This document shows, piece after piece, positions 23,715 through 32,033 of a stretch of DNA of 64,000 nucleotides. The position numbers and the translations under genes were made by a program. The stretch covers positions 310,001 through 374,000 of the forward strand of contig NZ_CP091244.1 of assembly GCF_021650935.1 (NCBI RefSeq), read 5' to 3'. The notes beneath the pieces are model-generated. The model was not told where the DNA came from. It worked only from the letters and a program-made list of their open reading frames with translations, and searched no databases. Position 1 is the stretch's first letter. Every line of letters starts with the position of its first letter. The DNA is from Thiothrix winogradskyi (GTDB taxonomy: Bacteria; Pseudomonadota; Gammaproteobacteria; Thiotrichales; Thiotrichaceae).

Positions 23715-24669
23715 CCTGCACCCCAAACAGCGCCAACGCCTGCAAGCAGCGGGCTTTGTGCGCCTCGCCTTTGCCCGGTTCAATCAGCGTGCCGGGAATC
23801 CGCAAGCCGTATTCGCGCTGTTCCTGATGAAATTCCAGTACCTTACGGCACAAATGCGATAACCGCACCTCGATACCGGGCATCGGCAGTTCATCCCATT
23901 CCAACCACAGCGCATGACTGGCGTAATCGACGAAAGTTTTGGTATAGAGCTTGCCAGTTTGCGCATATTTAGCCCAATGAATGCGTTTCGAGCCATCACC
24001 CTGCTGGTAATCGCGAATACCGCCGAAATCATTGCTGCCACCGGCAATTTCACGCCCATCTTCAACATTTTCACGCTGGGCATTGCCACTGGGCTGAAAG
24101 GCTTTTTCAATCGGCGCGGGGTAGACCACACCGCGCACATCAACAGTCACATACGACCACGCCACCGCTAATCCGGTGGGAAAATGGGTCGCAACCCGCA
24201 GCCGAGGTGGTTTGAAATAGCCACGCCCTGTGGTGCTGTGTGACAGTTTTACTCGCAAAGTTTGTGCCGTCACCAAATCCACTTGCACCTGATCTTCGCC
24301 TTCCCACGCCAATTCCAGTGCGTATTTGGGCTGATGGGCGGGGCGTGTCAGCTCCATTTCCAATACCACTTTTTCGCCCGCAAAACACGGTTCCACGCCG
24401 AGCGCAGTGATCGTTAGCCCTGCGAGATTGCGCCATGTGTAAAAAATGGTGAGTAGCAGCAATGACAGCAACCAGAAACAAATAATGTACACCAGCGAAT
24501 TCTGGAAATTAATCCCCAACAAAAACAGCAGCGCGATCAGCACCAATAGCCCCACGGCAGTTTTGCTGGGTACAATAAAAATCTTGCGCTGAGTCAGTGT
24601 GGTGACACGGGATGCGGGCAAACGTTGCTGGACCCAGCTTTCCCAGTGTCCGCGCAGTGCCTCAACCAT
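23707..24669 (-). CDS. DUF58 domain-containing protein
   Basis: About 320 residues: two adjacent membrane helices (KTAVGLLVLIALLFLLGINFQ, VYIICFWLLSLLLLTIFYTW), then a beta-rich region and the DUF58 core with DGREIAGGSNDFGGIRDYQQGDGSKRIHWAKYAQTGKLYTK. DUF58 proteins are von Willebrand-like partners of MoxR ATPases. ATG 24669 gives an 8-base overlap with the MoxR gene; ATG 24687 is an alternative. Confidence 0.9.
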   Translation of the reverse strand: MVEALRGHWESWVQQRLPASRVTTLTQRKIFIVPSKTAVGLLVLIALLFLLGINFQNSLVYIICFWLLSLLLLTIFYTWRNLAGLTITALGVEPCFAGEKVVLEMELTRPAHQPKYALELAWEGEDQVQVDLVTAQTLRVKLSHSTTGRGYFKPPRLRVATHFPTGLAVAWSYVTVDVRGVVYPAPIEKAFQPSGNAQRENVEDGREIAGGSNDFGGIRDYQQGDGSKRIHWAKYAQTGKLYTKTFVDYASHALWLEWDELPMPGIEVRLSHLCRKVLEFHQEQREYGLRIPGTLIEPGKGEAHKARCLQALALFGVQDA

Positions 24670-25597
24670 GTTTGCCGCCGACCACATCGACCTTGCTGAG
24701 AATTTGGCGGGCTAGTTGTTCGCCTTGCGCTTCTTGCCGCCCGACGAGGCGATGCCCTGCGACTGCCACGAATACCGCTTGCACATCTTCTGGCAATACA
24801 TGCCCGCGTGCTTGCAGCAATGCCCACGCTTGCGCACTTTTCACCAGTGCCAATGCGCCACGCGGGGATAGCCCTAACTGGCAGATGTCCGGCTGGCGGG
24901 TGCAGGCGATTAAGCGTTGCACATAATCCAGCAGGGTATCGGTCATTTTCACCTGTGGCACGAGCGTTTGCAGCGCTTTGAGGCGGGATTCATTCAACAC
25001 TTGCTGCATACTCGCGAGCAAGACGCGCCCATTACGCCCTTTCAGCAATTCACGTTCCGCCGCTGCTTCGGGGTAGCCCAATGACAGACGCATCAGGAAA
25101 CGGTCCAGTTGCGATTCGGGCAGCGGAAAGGTTCCCGACTGGCTTTGCGGGTTTTGGGTGGCGATCACGAAAAACGGGGCGGGCAAAATATGCGTCGTGC
25201 CATCGACACTCACTTGGCGTTCTTCCATCGCTTCCAGCAAAGCGCTTTGGGCTTTGGGGGTGGCACGGTTCAACTCATCCGCAAGGAAGACTTGGCTGAA
25301 GACAGGTCCTGGGTGAAAGCGGAATTTACCCGCTTGCGTCTCGAAAATTGCCGCTCCAATCAAATCGGCAGGTAGCAAATCACTGGTGAATTGCACACGC
25401 TTGTATTCCAAACCGCACACCTGCGCCAGTGCGTGCGCGAGCGTGGTTTTACCCATACCGGGCAAGTCTTCCAACAGCAAATGACCGTTTGCCAACAAAC
25501 AGGTGAGCGCGAGTTGTATCTGCTGCGGTTTGCCGTGAATGACCTTGTTCAATTGCGCAAGCGTAGCCTGAATCAATTGCGGGGCTGCGGTTGTCAT
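24662..25597 (-). CDS. MoxR-family AAA+ ATPase
   Basis: 311 residues. Walker A LLEDLPGMGKTTLAHALA (near residue 40), Walker B VFLADELNRATPKAQSALLEAMEE, sensor I FFVIATQNP and the C-terminal SPRGALALVKSAQAWA segment. MoxR ATPases act as chaperones that assemble or insert metal into partner proteins, here most likely with the DUF58 and transglutaminase-like proteins encoded immediately downstream. First gene of the operon. Confidence 0.94.
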   Translation of the reverse strand: MTTAAPQLIQATLAQLNKVIHGKPQQIQLALTCLLANGHLLLEDLPGMGKTTLAHALAQVCGLEYKRVQFTSDLLPADLIGAAIFETQAGKFRFHPGPVFSQVFLADELNRATPKAQSALLEAMEERQVSVDGTTHILPAPFFVIATQNPQSQSGTFPLPESQLDRFLMRLSLGYPEAAAERELLKGRNGRVLLASMQQVLNESRLKALQTLVPQVKMTDTLLDYVQRLIACTRQPDICQLGLSPRGALALVKSAQAWALLQARGHVLPEDVQAVFVAVAGHRLVGRQEAQGEQLARQILSKVDVVGGKHG

Positions 25598-25685
25598 GGT
25601 GTGTCCGTTATTGTTATTGATTGGGGTTTGGGTGGGACTTTACCTGATGCTGAATGGCTTGCCTATGGCGAGGCGACGGGCTGCG

Positions 25686-26396
25686 TTAGCTAACATCAGG
25701 AATCATTACTGGTCTATCAATAAAGCACAACCCATCATGCTCATGCTTTTTTAATGTCGCAACAAATTGATCTCTCAATGCGCCAACATCTTGGTCTGCT
25801 TCTCGTAGTGCCAAGGTTTCCTTTGCATAAAGCGTCGCTATTGGCAACATACGCACCTCGCCATAGGGCGTTGAAAAGGAAGAGGGAATACGCGGTGATG
25901 AATAACCTAAAATAACACCAACATGCCCTTCATCTGTTGTATGAAAAACCTCAGGCATACACGGGGCAGAAGATTCGAGAGAAATACAGGAATAATGTTG
26001 AAACAGATTCAGGTTGGCAGGCTCATAAGCAATATCATCACACACTGCTCTAACCAATTTGAATAAACAGGATGACATTGCCGCTTCGATGTCTAGATTT
26101 CCGGGCATTTCCGCGCAAATTTCCACGCCAAAACCAAGAGGAGTGCCACCATCCCAGTAGGTGTCGCTCATGCCGTCACTGGCAATGATGACGGAATCAG
26201 GGCGGTTAATAATAGTCCAAGCGGGCTTTTTACCTGGCCATACTTGACCATCCCCCAGAAAACAGGGGTGATTAAGTGTCGTCAGAACAAAAGGGCATAC
26301 CTCACCAAGGCTGGCATAAAACGCAGCTCGCGCTTTATCCGTTTGTACGCTGGAATCGCTCGCTGTGGTGTCACAAGATTGTTCTTTTATGTCCAT
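25686..26396 (-). CDS. Suppressor-of-fused-like (SUFU) domain protein, tentative
   Basis: 236 residues. The centre (IIASDGMSDTYWDGGTPLGFGVEICAEM) and the later VGVILGYSSPRIPSSFSTPYGEVRMLPIATLYAKE resemble bacterial SUFU proteins, where an SDGxSD motif is followed by GFGxE and a VxVLLG...G.V.LV..KLL stretch. Such proteins often appear as immunity or regulatory partners. No toxin is obvious next to it; the two genes to the right are orphans. The family call is by motif memory only. Confidence 0.5.
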   Translation of the reverse strand: MDIKEQSCDTTASDSSVQTDKARAAFYASLGEVCPFVLTTLNHPCFLGDGQVWPGKKPAWTIINRPDSVIIASDGMSDTYWDGGTPLGFGVEICAEMPGNLDIEAAMSSCLFKLVRAVCDDIAYEPANLNLFQHYSCISLESSAPCMPEVFHTTDEGHVGVILGYSSPRIPSSFSTPYGEVRMLPIATLYAKETLALREADQDVGALRDQFVATLKKHEHDGLCFIDRPVMIPDVS

Positions 26397-26474
26397 TGTT
26401 TACCTATCCATTTGTAATGTTAAGAATTTGCCCGATTGGCAACTAACCTCACTCGCTCGCGATTCAGTGAATGT

Positions 26475-26903
26475 CTACCGCTGCCACTCACTGGCAATTT
26501 CCTCGTATTTCGCATCGACCACACCCTGCTCATCAACACACGCAAACAGTGCCACTTGCAGCGCAGAATATTGCTGGGAGTAAGCTCGCAATTGCTCCAT
26601 GATGTAAATAACGTCCGCATCGCTCAAAAGCTGTCGTTGAATCAATGCCAAACTCGCGGGTTCAACGATGTCTTGCACGCAGTGAGAAAACACCGTTTTC
26701 CAGTAAGCATACATCGCCAAGTGCTGTTCAATATTCAGGGTGACGGATGTAGGCAATCGGCAAATTTCATGCAGCACCAGAAACGGCACATCGCCACCGA
26801 TTTCTAAGGATTGCGCAATGAGTTGCTGCCATGCGGCGGTGTCGTGATAGGGGAAACGGCAGTCGATGTGGGTGTAGAATTCTTGGTAGGTCATGTTGTT
26901 CAA
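26475..26903 (-). CDS. Hypothetical protein
   Basis: 142 residues, helical, slightly acidic, beginning MNNMTYQEFYTHIDCRFPYH; no membrane segment, signal peptide or recognised motif. It follows the 26909-27223 gene by 5 bases on the same strand, so both are probably co-transcribed and may be functional partners. Confidence 0.62.
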   Translation of the reverse strand: MNNMTYQEFYTHIDCRFPYHDTAAWQQLIAQSLEIGGDVPFLVLHEICRLPTSVTLNIEQHLAMYAYWKTVFSHCVQDIVEPASLALIQRQLLSDADVIYIMEQLRAYSQQYSALQVALFACVDEQGVVDAKYEEIASEWQR

Positions 26904-26908
26904 GCCGT

Positions 26909-27223
26909 TTACAAGCCGCGTTCTGCATACAGCTCATCCCGCTCAGGTATCACATCGCCGCCCAAGCTGAAGGTTTCCGCCTTGAACGGTTTGTAAGCGT
27001 GCGTGGCTTGTAATTGTGTAACTCGATAAACTCTTTCCAGTCGCGTTGGAATATCGGCACGGAAACTCAAGTAGGATTGACGAAGCATTTCAACAGCATC
27101 CCGACTTTCCGCAATGGGGCGGGTGATCCAATACTGATAGTCGGATGGTTGATTTTGGTTGGTGGTGACACGCACCACCTTCCTGATCATGCGGGGTTCG
27201 CTGGTTGCTGGAATATCTGCCAT
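26909..27223 (-). CDS. Hypothetical protein with RP-x-ER/ES-like helix motif
   Basis: 104 residues. The stretch DYQYWITRPIAESRDAVEMLRQSYLSFRADIPTRLERVYRV resembles short bacterial proteins with YW.sRP.aER..AVE.LR.qY...RLqRV that often accompany toxin-antitoxin-type loci. No enzyme motif. First in a two-gene unit with 26475-26903, divergent from the UPF0175/DUF3368 pair. Confidence 0.55.
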   Translation of the reverse strand: MADIPATSEPRMIRKVVRVTTNQNQPSDYQYWITRPIAESRDAVEMLRQSYLSFRADIPTRLERVYRVTQLQATHAYKPFKAETFSLGGDVIPERDELYAERGL

Positions 27224-27344
27224 AACTACGTGCTATTGTCGTGAACTTATATTGGATTATAACATCCCCGCCCCTGATCGCTGGAGAACTTCCTACCTAG
27301 TCGTTATCATAGAACCATGAAAAACGCTAACAGAGGTGTTAGAA

Positions 27345-27596
27345 ATGCAAGTTACACTCGATGTCCCTGAACAATTCGGGTTGGACTACACGCTTCCCGA
27401 ACTCGCGAAACAAATCAAGCTGTATGCCGCTCTCGCCATGTTTCAAGTGGGGAAAATATCCGCTGGATTTGCCTGTGAGTTTGCAGGCGTAGACCGCTAC
27501 CGCTTTTACGAAGAATGCGCTAAACACAAAATCCCCGTCATCCATTACGAACCCGGCGAACTCGAAGCAGAGTTGGAGGCATTGCGCGATTTATGA
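27345..27596 (+). CDS. UPF0175 family antitoxin
   Basis: 83 residues: MQVTLDVPEQFGLDYTLPEL, LAKQIKLYAALAMFQVGKIS, AGFACEFAGVDRYRFYEECAKHKIPV and IHYEPGELEAELEALRDL. This is the UPF0175 pattern of a small helix-turn-helix DNA-binding antitoxin. ATG 27345 with AGAGG 8 bases upstream is preferred over GTG 27336. It overlaps the DUF3368 toxin gene by 4 bases, the usual order antitoxin then toxin. Confidence 0.9.
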   Translation: MQVTLDVPEQFGLDYTLPELAKQIKLYAALAMFQVGKISAGFACEFAGVDRYRFYEECAKHKIPVIHYEPGELEAELEALRDL

Positions 27597-28066
27597 TTAT
27601 TGTTGCGGATAGTTCTGCCTTGGTTGCATTGGCAGTATGCAATGGATTGCACTTGTTGGACGCGCTTTATCAACAAGTCCGTGTGCCGCGAGCGGTGTTT
27701 GAGGAATGTGTTATTGCAGGCAAGCCAGCCGCTGAAAAACTGCGAGCCTACCTGAGTGACAAAACGGTGGATGTTGATTTGTCTGCTTTAGTCATCACCG
27801 CTAACGGACTTGGAGCGGGTGAATTACAGGCAATGGCTTTGTACAAGCACTTGAACGCTCAACACTTGTTGATTGATGATCAACGCGCAAAAAAAGTAGC
27901 GTCACTTAATGCCATTAAAGCTATTGGTAGCTTGGGGTTGTTGTTGCGTGCCAAGGAAAAAGGGCTGATTCCGGCAATCAAGCCCTATGCGACGATTATC
28001 CAGCAGGCAAATCTGTACCTCAGCGACGTGGTTGTGAATGAGGCTTTGCGGTTGGCGGGGGAATAA
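27593..28066 (+). CDS. DUF3368 PIN-domain toxin
   Basis: 157 residues with PIN acidic positions: VADSSALVAL at the N-terminus, a central GAGELQAMAL, and LLIDDQRAKKVASL near residue 98. DUF3368 proteins are VapC-like ribonucleases paired with UPF0175 antitoxins. The pair ends 8 bases from the convergent DUF4145 gene. Confidence 0.9.
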   Translation: MIIVADSSALVALAVCNGLHLLDALYQQVRVPRAVFEECVIAGKPAAEKLRAYLSDKTVDVDLSALVITANGLGAGELQAMALYKHLNAQHLLIDDQRAKKVASLNAIKAIGSLGLLLRAKEKGLIPAIKPYATIIQQANLYLSDVVVNEALRLAGE

Positions 28067-28074
28067 CGCAACTG

Positions 28075-28833
28075 CTAACTTCCCTTGAGCTTCGGCTTAC
28101 CAAGACTTTCCAATTTTTTATTCAATATTTGCCTACGTTTTTCGAGCTTTATTGGCTGAATAAATGCGAAGTCGAATAATGATTCCATGACTTCTAACAA
28201 CCACTCAGCTTCGCCAGCTTCAACCTCCACAATTTCACCACTATTCGTATACTTAATCGGATGCGCTGCAAAATTACCAATTTGACGAATAGCGTCAACC
28301 GCATCATTCAGGTAACTTGGTGCGTGTGCGTTGGATATAAACTCATCTATTTCCTGTGATAGATCACGTTTTTTTATTCCTAGTGCTTCTCGAAGCACCT
28401 TTTGAAGAAGTCGTCGAGACAAAGCTGCGCTTGCTTTTGGGCTATATACTAATATGCCACTGGCCTCAAGAAAGTCATTCCGATACTCATCAGGAACTTC
28501 TGATGCCACTGAAAAATGTTCATTTTTAGGATAAATTATTTCAATGAAGTCTACTTCTATTAGGACAAACTGAGTGGGCGTAGTGCGCGGATATGCACCA
28601 CGTCCTGTCTTGCGAATAACCATGACTTCTGTACAAGAAGGACATTTTTGTGTCAAAAATTCGCAACCCCGACCAAATTGATCAGAATCATAAAACTGAT
28701 AATCTGTAGGATCACAAATCAGAGCATCTGTACACATAGAATCTATACTAGGGTCATAATATTCATCTAAACAATAAGTATGAATGTGGTCTGGTTGTGA
28801 ATGGAACTCTTTCTTACAGGTTGGACAGCGCAT
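28075..28833 (-). CDS. DUF4145 domain-containing protein
   Basis: 252 residues. The N-terminus has zinc-finger Cys pairs (MRCPTCKKEF, later CPSCTEVMVI). The C-terminal half has the DUF4145 signature LVYSPKASAALSRRLLQKVLREALG...IDEFI and IRQIGNFAAHP. ATG 28833 starts at the first Cys motif and has AGGA upstream; the frame open further upstream is AT-rich and dismissed. DUF4145 occurs fused to, or next to, restriction and defence proteins; the role is unknown here. Confidence 0.82.
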   Translation of the reverse strand: MRCPTCKKEFHSQPDHIHTYCLDEYYDPSIDSMCTDALICDPTDYQFYDSDQFGRGCEFLTQKCPSCTEVMVIRKTGRGAYPRTTPTQFVLIEVDFIEIIYPKNEHFSVASEVPDEYRNDFLEASGILVYSPKASAALSRRLLQKVLREALGIKKRDLSQEIDEFISNAHAPSYLNDAVDAIRQIGNFAAHPIKYTNSGEIVEVEAGEAEWLLEVMESLFDFAFIQPIKLEKRRQILNKKLESLGKPKLKGS

Positions 28834-28916
28834 AATTTTCCTAAAAATTAAAAAGTTAGATGATATGAGTTGATTTTTCAATTTCCCTCTAATGTTAACA
28901 TGGGGTGAACATAATC

Positions 28917-29501
28917 TTAACCCTTCACACACACCACCTGCTTCAACGTATGCAGCACTTCCACCAAATCGCTCTGCGCCGCCATCACCTTGTCAATCGG
29001 CTTATAAGCCGACGGGGTTTCATCAATCACCGCCTCATCCACACGGCATTCCACCCCCGCGACAGCGCGTTTATGCTCATCCAGCGACACGCGGCGTTTC
29101 GCCTCAGTACGCGACATCACGCGCCCCGCGCCGTGGCTGCAACTGCAAAAACTTTCCTCATTACCCAGCCCGCGCACGATGAACGATTTCGCCCCCATGC
29201 TGCCCGGAATAATCCCAAGCTGACCTTTTTGCGCACTCACCGCGCCTTTGCGCGTCACCCACACATCCTTGCCGTAATGGTGTTCGCGGCTGATGTAGTT
29301 GTGGTGGCAATTCACCGCCTCCACGTCCGCCGTGAACGGGATCGGCAACACCTCGCGGATCGCTCGCAAAGTACGCGCCATCATCACTTCGCGGTTGGCT
29401 TGCGCGAAATCCTGCGCCCACGCCACCGCCTCCACGTAGTCGCGGAAATGCGGGCTACCTTCGGGGATGTACGCCAAATCCTTATCCGGCAGGTTAATGA
29501 A
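28917..29501 (-). pseudogene. rtcB: rtcB, 3' part, separated by IS982-family insertion
   Basis: C-terminal half of an RtcB RNA ligase: INLPDKDLAYIPEGSPHF, ADVEAVNCHHNYISREHH, GIIPGSMGAKSFIV and the guanylylation-site region CSCSHGAGRVMSRTEAKR. It continues exactly from the 30491-31146 piece: removing the IS and one copy of the 8-bp target duplication gives 411 codons including stop (410 residues, matching normal RtcB length). As it stands the active site is split from the N-terminal metal-binding half, so the gene should be inactive. Confidence 0.88.
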
Positions 29502-30490
29502 ACCTGAGTTCGGGATAAGCCATCCCTCAATTTAGATCACAACCAATGCTGATGTTTTTAAATCCAGTGCTGGTTTTTTATCTTGATAGGCATATGACAC
29601 CAAGCCAGCAATGATGTTAATCATATAGTTAGTGAGTGAACGGTGGCGTGAATGCTCAATTTGTGAAATATTTTTCAACTGATCATTGATGGTTTCGATG
29701 ATGCTCCGTTTACGCAACATCAGTGTATCGAACGTGTCACGCGCCACGGGTTTCATGTTTTTCTTCAGCGAGGTAATCCATTCAACCCCTTGCTCTGCCA
29801 ACGATTCTGTCAATGCCTTGGAAATGTAGCCACGATCACCAAAGACTTTGCCGACCACTTTTTTCAGCAACGTGGGAACGGGCTTACGGTCATCGGTATT
29901 ACCCGAAGTAATGGCAAACGATAAAATATTGCCGCAGTCATCCACGACCAAATGAAGTTTGAACCCATAAAACCAGCCTGTTGACGATTTACCCCGCCTG
30001 CGTCTTTGCGAAAGGTGTGATGACGTGGAATACGCAAATTTTCACAGACTTTCAAGGGGTAGAGTCTATGAAGGCAATACCTCGCCCCGTTTCACAGCGT
30101 TGCTGCATAAACAGGGTTAGTGGCAAAAGAACACGCGGCATTAACTCAATAAAACGTTGATAACTAGGGAGTTGCGGGAAATGACCCTTAAGAAATACTT
30201 TGACATGACGCTCATAATACCACTTGAAAGTACGATACCCCACTTGGTGGTAATGCACCAAAATCGTCATGATTTCACTATCGCCAAGACCACTGTGGCG
30301 ACGACGATGCCCGCCTTTCGGGGTCAATAACGTTTTGTTCCATTCGGGATGAAAGTCCTGACAAAAATCGTCAATGGCACAGAATAACCGTGTTAGCATC
30401 TCAGTAGCAGCCTTTGGTGGGGTCAATGTTGTGTGTGGTTACTCACATTCTCCCATGAAAGGCTGCGCCTTACCTTATCCCGAACTCAGG
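29502..30490 (-). mobile_element. IS982-family insertion sequence
   Basis: About 989 bp bounded by perfect inverted repeats: ACCTGAGTTCGGGATAAG at 29502-29519 and its complement at 30474-30491. The flanking 8-bp sequence TTAATGAA is present on both sides (29494-29501, 30491-30498), consistent with a target duplication. It carries one transposase gene on the minus strand, broken by two frameshifts. Size and ends fit the family. Confidence 0.9.
29532..30426 (-). pseudogene. IS982-family transposase with two frameshifts
   Basis: Three consecutive reading frames encode one DDE transposase: residues to IAFIDSTP (30426-30052), then LKVCENLRIPRHHTFRKDAG, then GKSSTGWFYGFKLHLVVDDCGN leading to the end at 29532 (DDRKPVPTLLKK, FGDRGYISKAL, KRSIIETINDQLKN). 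Single-base losses near 30053 and 30003 explain both shifts; corrected length is about 298 residues, typical of IS982. Inactive as read, unless frameshifting occurs. Confidence 0.87.
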
Positions 30491-31146
30491 TTAATGAAAT
30501 AGCGTTCCATATCCTTTTTCGCCTGCTCGATAAAGTGCGTACCGATGGCATTGCCTACCCCGCGTGAACCGCTGTGTAACATCACCCACACGGTTTGGGT
30601 TTCATCCAGACACACCTCAATGAAATGGTTGCCCGTACCCAGCGTCCCCAAATGCTTCAAGTTATTGGTGTTTTTCAGGAATGGATGCTTCTCGCACAAA
30701 CGCTGAAAACCCGCGCTCAACGCCAGCCATTTATCCAGCACATCGTCCGGCGGATCACCCCAACTGCCGGTATCGCGTTTACCGCGAGTCGCCACGCGCC
30801 CGTGTGGAACAACTTTCTCAATCTTGCTACGCATCGCCTCCAATGAATCAGGCAAATCGGCTGCGGTCAAGGTGGTTTTTGCCGCCATCATCCCGCAACC
30901 CAAATCCACGCCCACCGCCGCCGGAATAATCGCCCCCACGGTCGGAATCACGCTGCCAATGGTTGCGCCTTTGCCCAAATGCACATCCGGCATTGCCGCA
31001 ACCCATTGGTGAATAAACGGCATCTGAGCAATGTTCAGCAATTGCTTCTTGGAGTTGTCGTCGAAGGGCACGCCTTTTGTCCATGCCTTAACCGGCGCGT
31101 GACCGGCTTCGTGGAGGACTTCGTAGGGAGTGGCGGGAGTGCTCAT
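30491..31146 (-). pseudogene. rtcB: rtcB, 5' part, interrupted by IS982-family insertion
   Basis: N-terminal half of RtcB from ATG 31146: MPFIHQWVAAMPDVHLGKGATIGSVIPT, AAVGVDLGCGMMAAKT (metal-binding Asp/Cys), LGTLGTGNHFIEV and MLHSGSRGVGN. RtcB ligates 2',3'-cyclic-phosphate RNA ends with GTP and Mn2+ in tRNA repair. Translation breaks at ERYFIN where the IS begins; the present frame stops at 30475. Confidence 0.9.
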
Positions 31147-31322
31147 GATGTTTTCCTTGCTTGTCGTTGGTTACGCCAGAAGTATTGCAATGGGTGTGCC
31201 AGTCAAAAGAAAAATCAATCAAGTTATTGAAAATAAATCACTAAAATGCTTTATCTAGTCTTGCTATCCAAACAACCAAACTCAACTTACTATCTAAAAA
31301 GATAAAACACCTATCTTTCTAT

Positions 31323-31346
31323 TTATTCCTGCGTTAGCAGGAACAA
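31323..31346. promoter_or_regulatory. Operator copy 1 upstream of HipB-like gene
   Basis: TTATTCCTGC-gtta-GCAGGAACAA: a TTCCTGC/GCAGGAA palindrome, nearly identical to 31373-31396 and exactly 50 bases from it, so on the same face of the helix. A probable autoregulatory site. Confidence 0.6.
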
Positions 31347-31372
31347 CCTTGCATATTGCCCGCCATACGCTA

Positions 31373-31396
31373 TTATTCCTTGGATAGCAGGAACAA
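31373..31396. promoter_or_regulatory. Operator copy 2 upstream of HipB-like gene
   Basis: TTATTCCT-tggat-AGCAGGAACAA, second copy of the same palindromic motif, 12 bases before the HipB-like start codon. Confidence 0.6.
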
Positions 31397-31408
31397 TGGT
31401 AACGCACA

Positions 31409-31684
31409 ATGGCAAGACCGCTCACACCACTTCCCACGCCCCAGCAATCCGGCGCACTCACCCCCGAACTGCTAGGGCAATTCATCCGCGCCAAACGCAC
31501 CCAATCAGGCTTACGCATTGACGATGCCGCCGCCTTACTCGGCGTTGCCAAAGACACCCTAAGCAAGCTGGAACGCGGACACCACGGCGCACAACTCGGC
31601 ACATTACTGCAAGTGTTAAACGGGCTAGGCATCACGCTAACCGTGGAAACGTGGGCGGAGGGCGAGAGCGATGACTGGGTATGA
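31409..31684 (+). CDS. HipB-like Xre-family antitoxin/regulator
   Basis: 91 residues: LGQFIRAKRTQSGLRIDDAAALLGVAKDTLSKLERGHHGAQLGTLLQVLNGLGITLTVE is a helix-turn-helix of the HipB type (IR..R...GL...AA.L.GV....L..LE.G). Two copies of a 24-bp palindromic operator lie just upstream. The HipA-type toxin normally encoded next is missing or reduced to a short frame. Confidence 0.85.
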   Translation: MARPLTPLPTPQQSGALTPELLGQFIRAKRTQSGLRIDDAAALLGVAKDTLSKLERGHHGAQLGTLLQVLNGLGITLTVETWAEGESDDWV

Positions 31685-31871
31685 ACACCGCCTACAGATT
31701 TTCCTTGGGGAACAACTCATCGCACACCACGGCAGAACAGCAATTCGCAGCGGCTTTACAACACAGTATCCGGCAGCACTCACAATGGGCAGACATTTTG
31801 ACTTCGATCGCGTTTTGCGCCCGTACAAACGGCTCATACCTTTGCAATATGGGCGTAAAATTGATAAGTGA
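31671..31871 (+). pseudogene. Possible remnant of a HipA-like partner gene
   Basis: 67 residues overlapping the HipB-like gene by 14 bases: MTGYEHRLQIFLGEQLIAHHG resembles the first strand of HipA-type proteins, but nothing further fits. After it comes a perfect 11-bp inverted repeat TATGGGCGTAA/TTACGCCCATA (31848-31858, 31883-31893) of unknown meaning. Low certainty. Confidence 0.3.
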
Positions 31872-32033
31872 GCTATAGAATATTACGCCCATAATCATCT
31901 ATCTGCTGACTATCATTACCTCTGCACCAAACCTGCACCCTGCTCCACGCTTTTTCCACACCGCCCGCATCAAACCTCCATTATTCCTATTTATGATGAT
32001 GCTCAATCCAGTCACTAACCCAAGGAGCATCCC

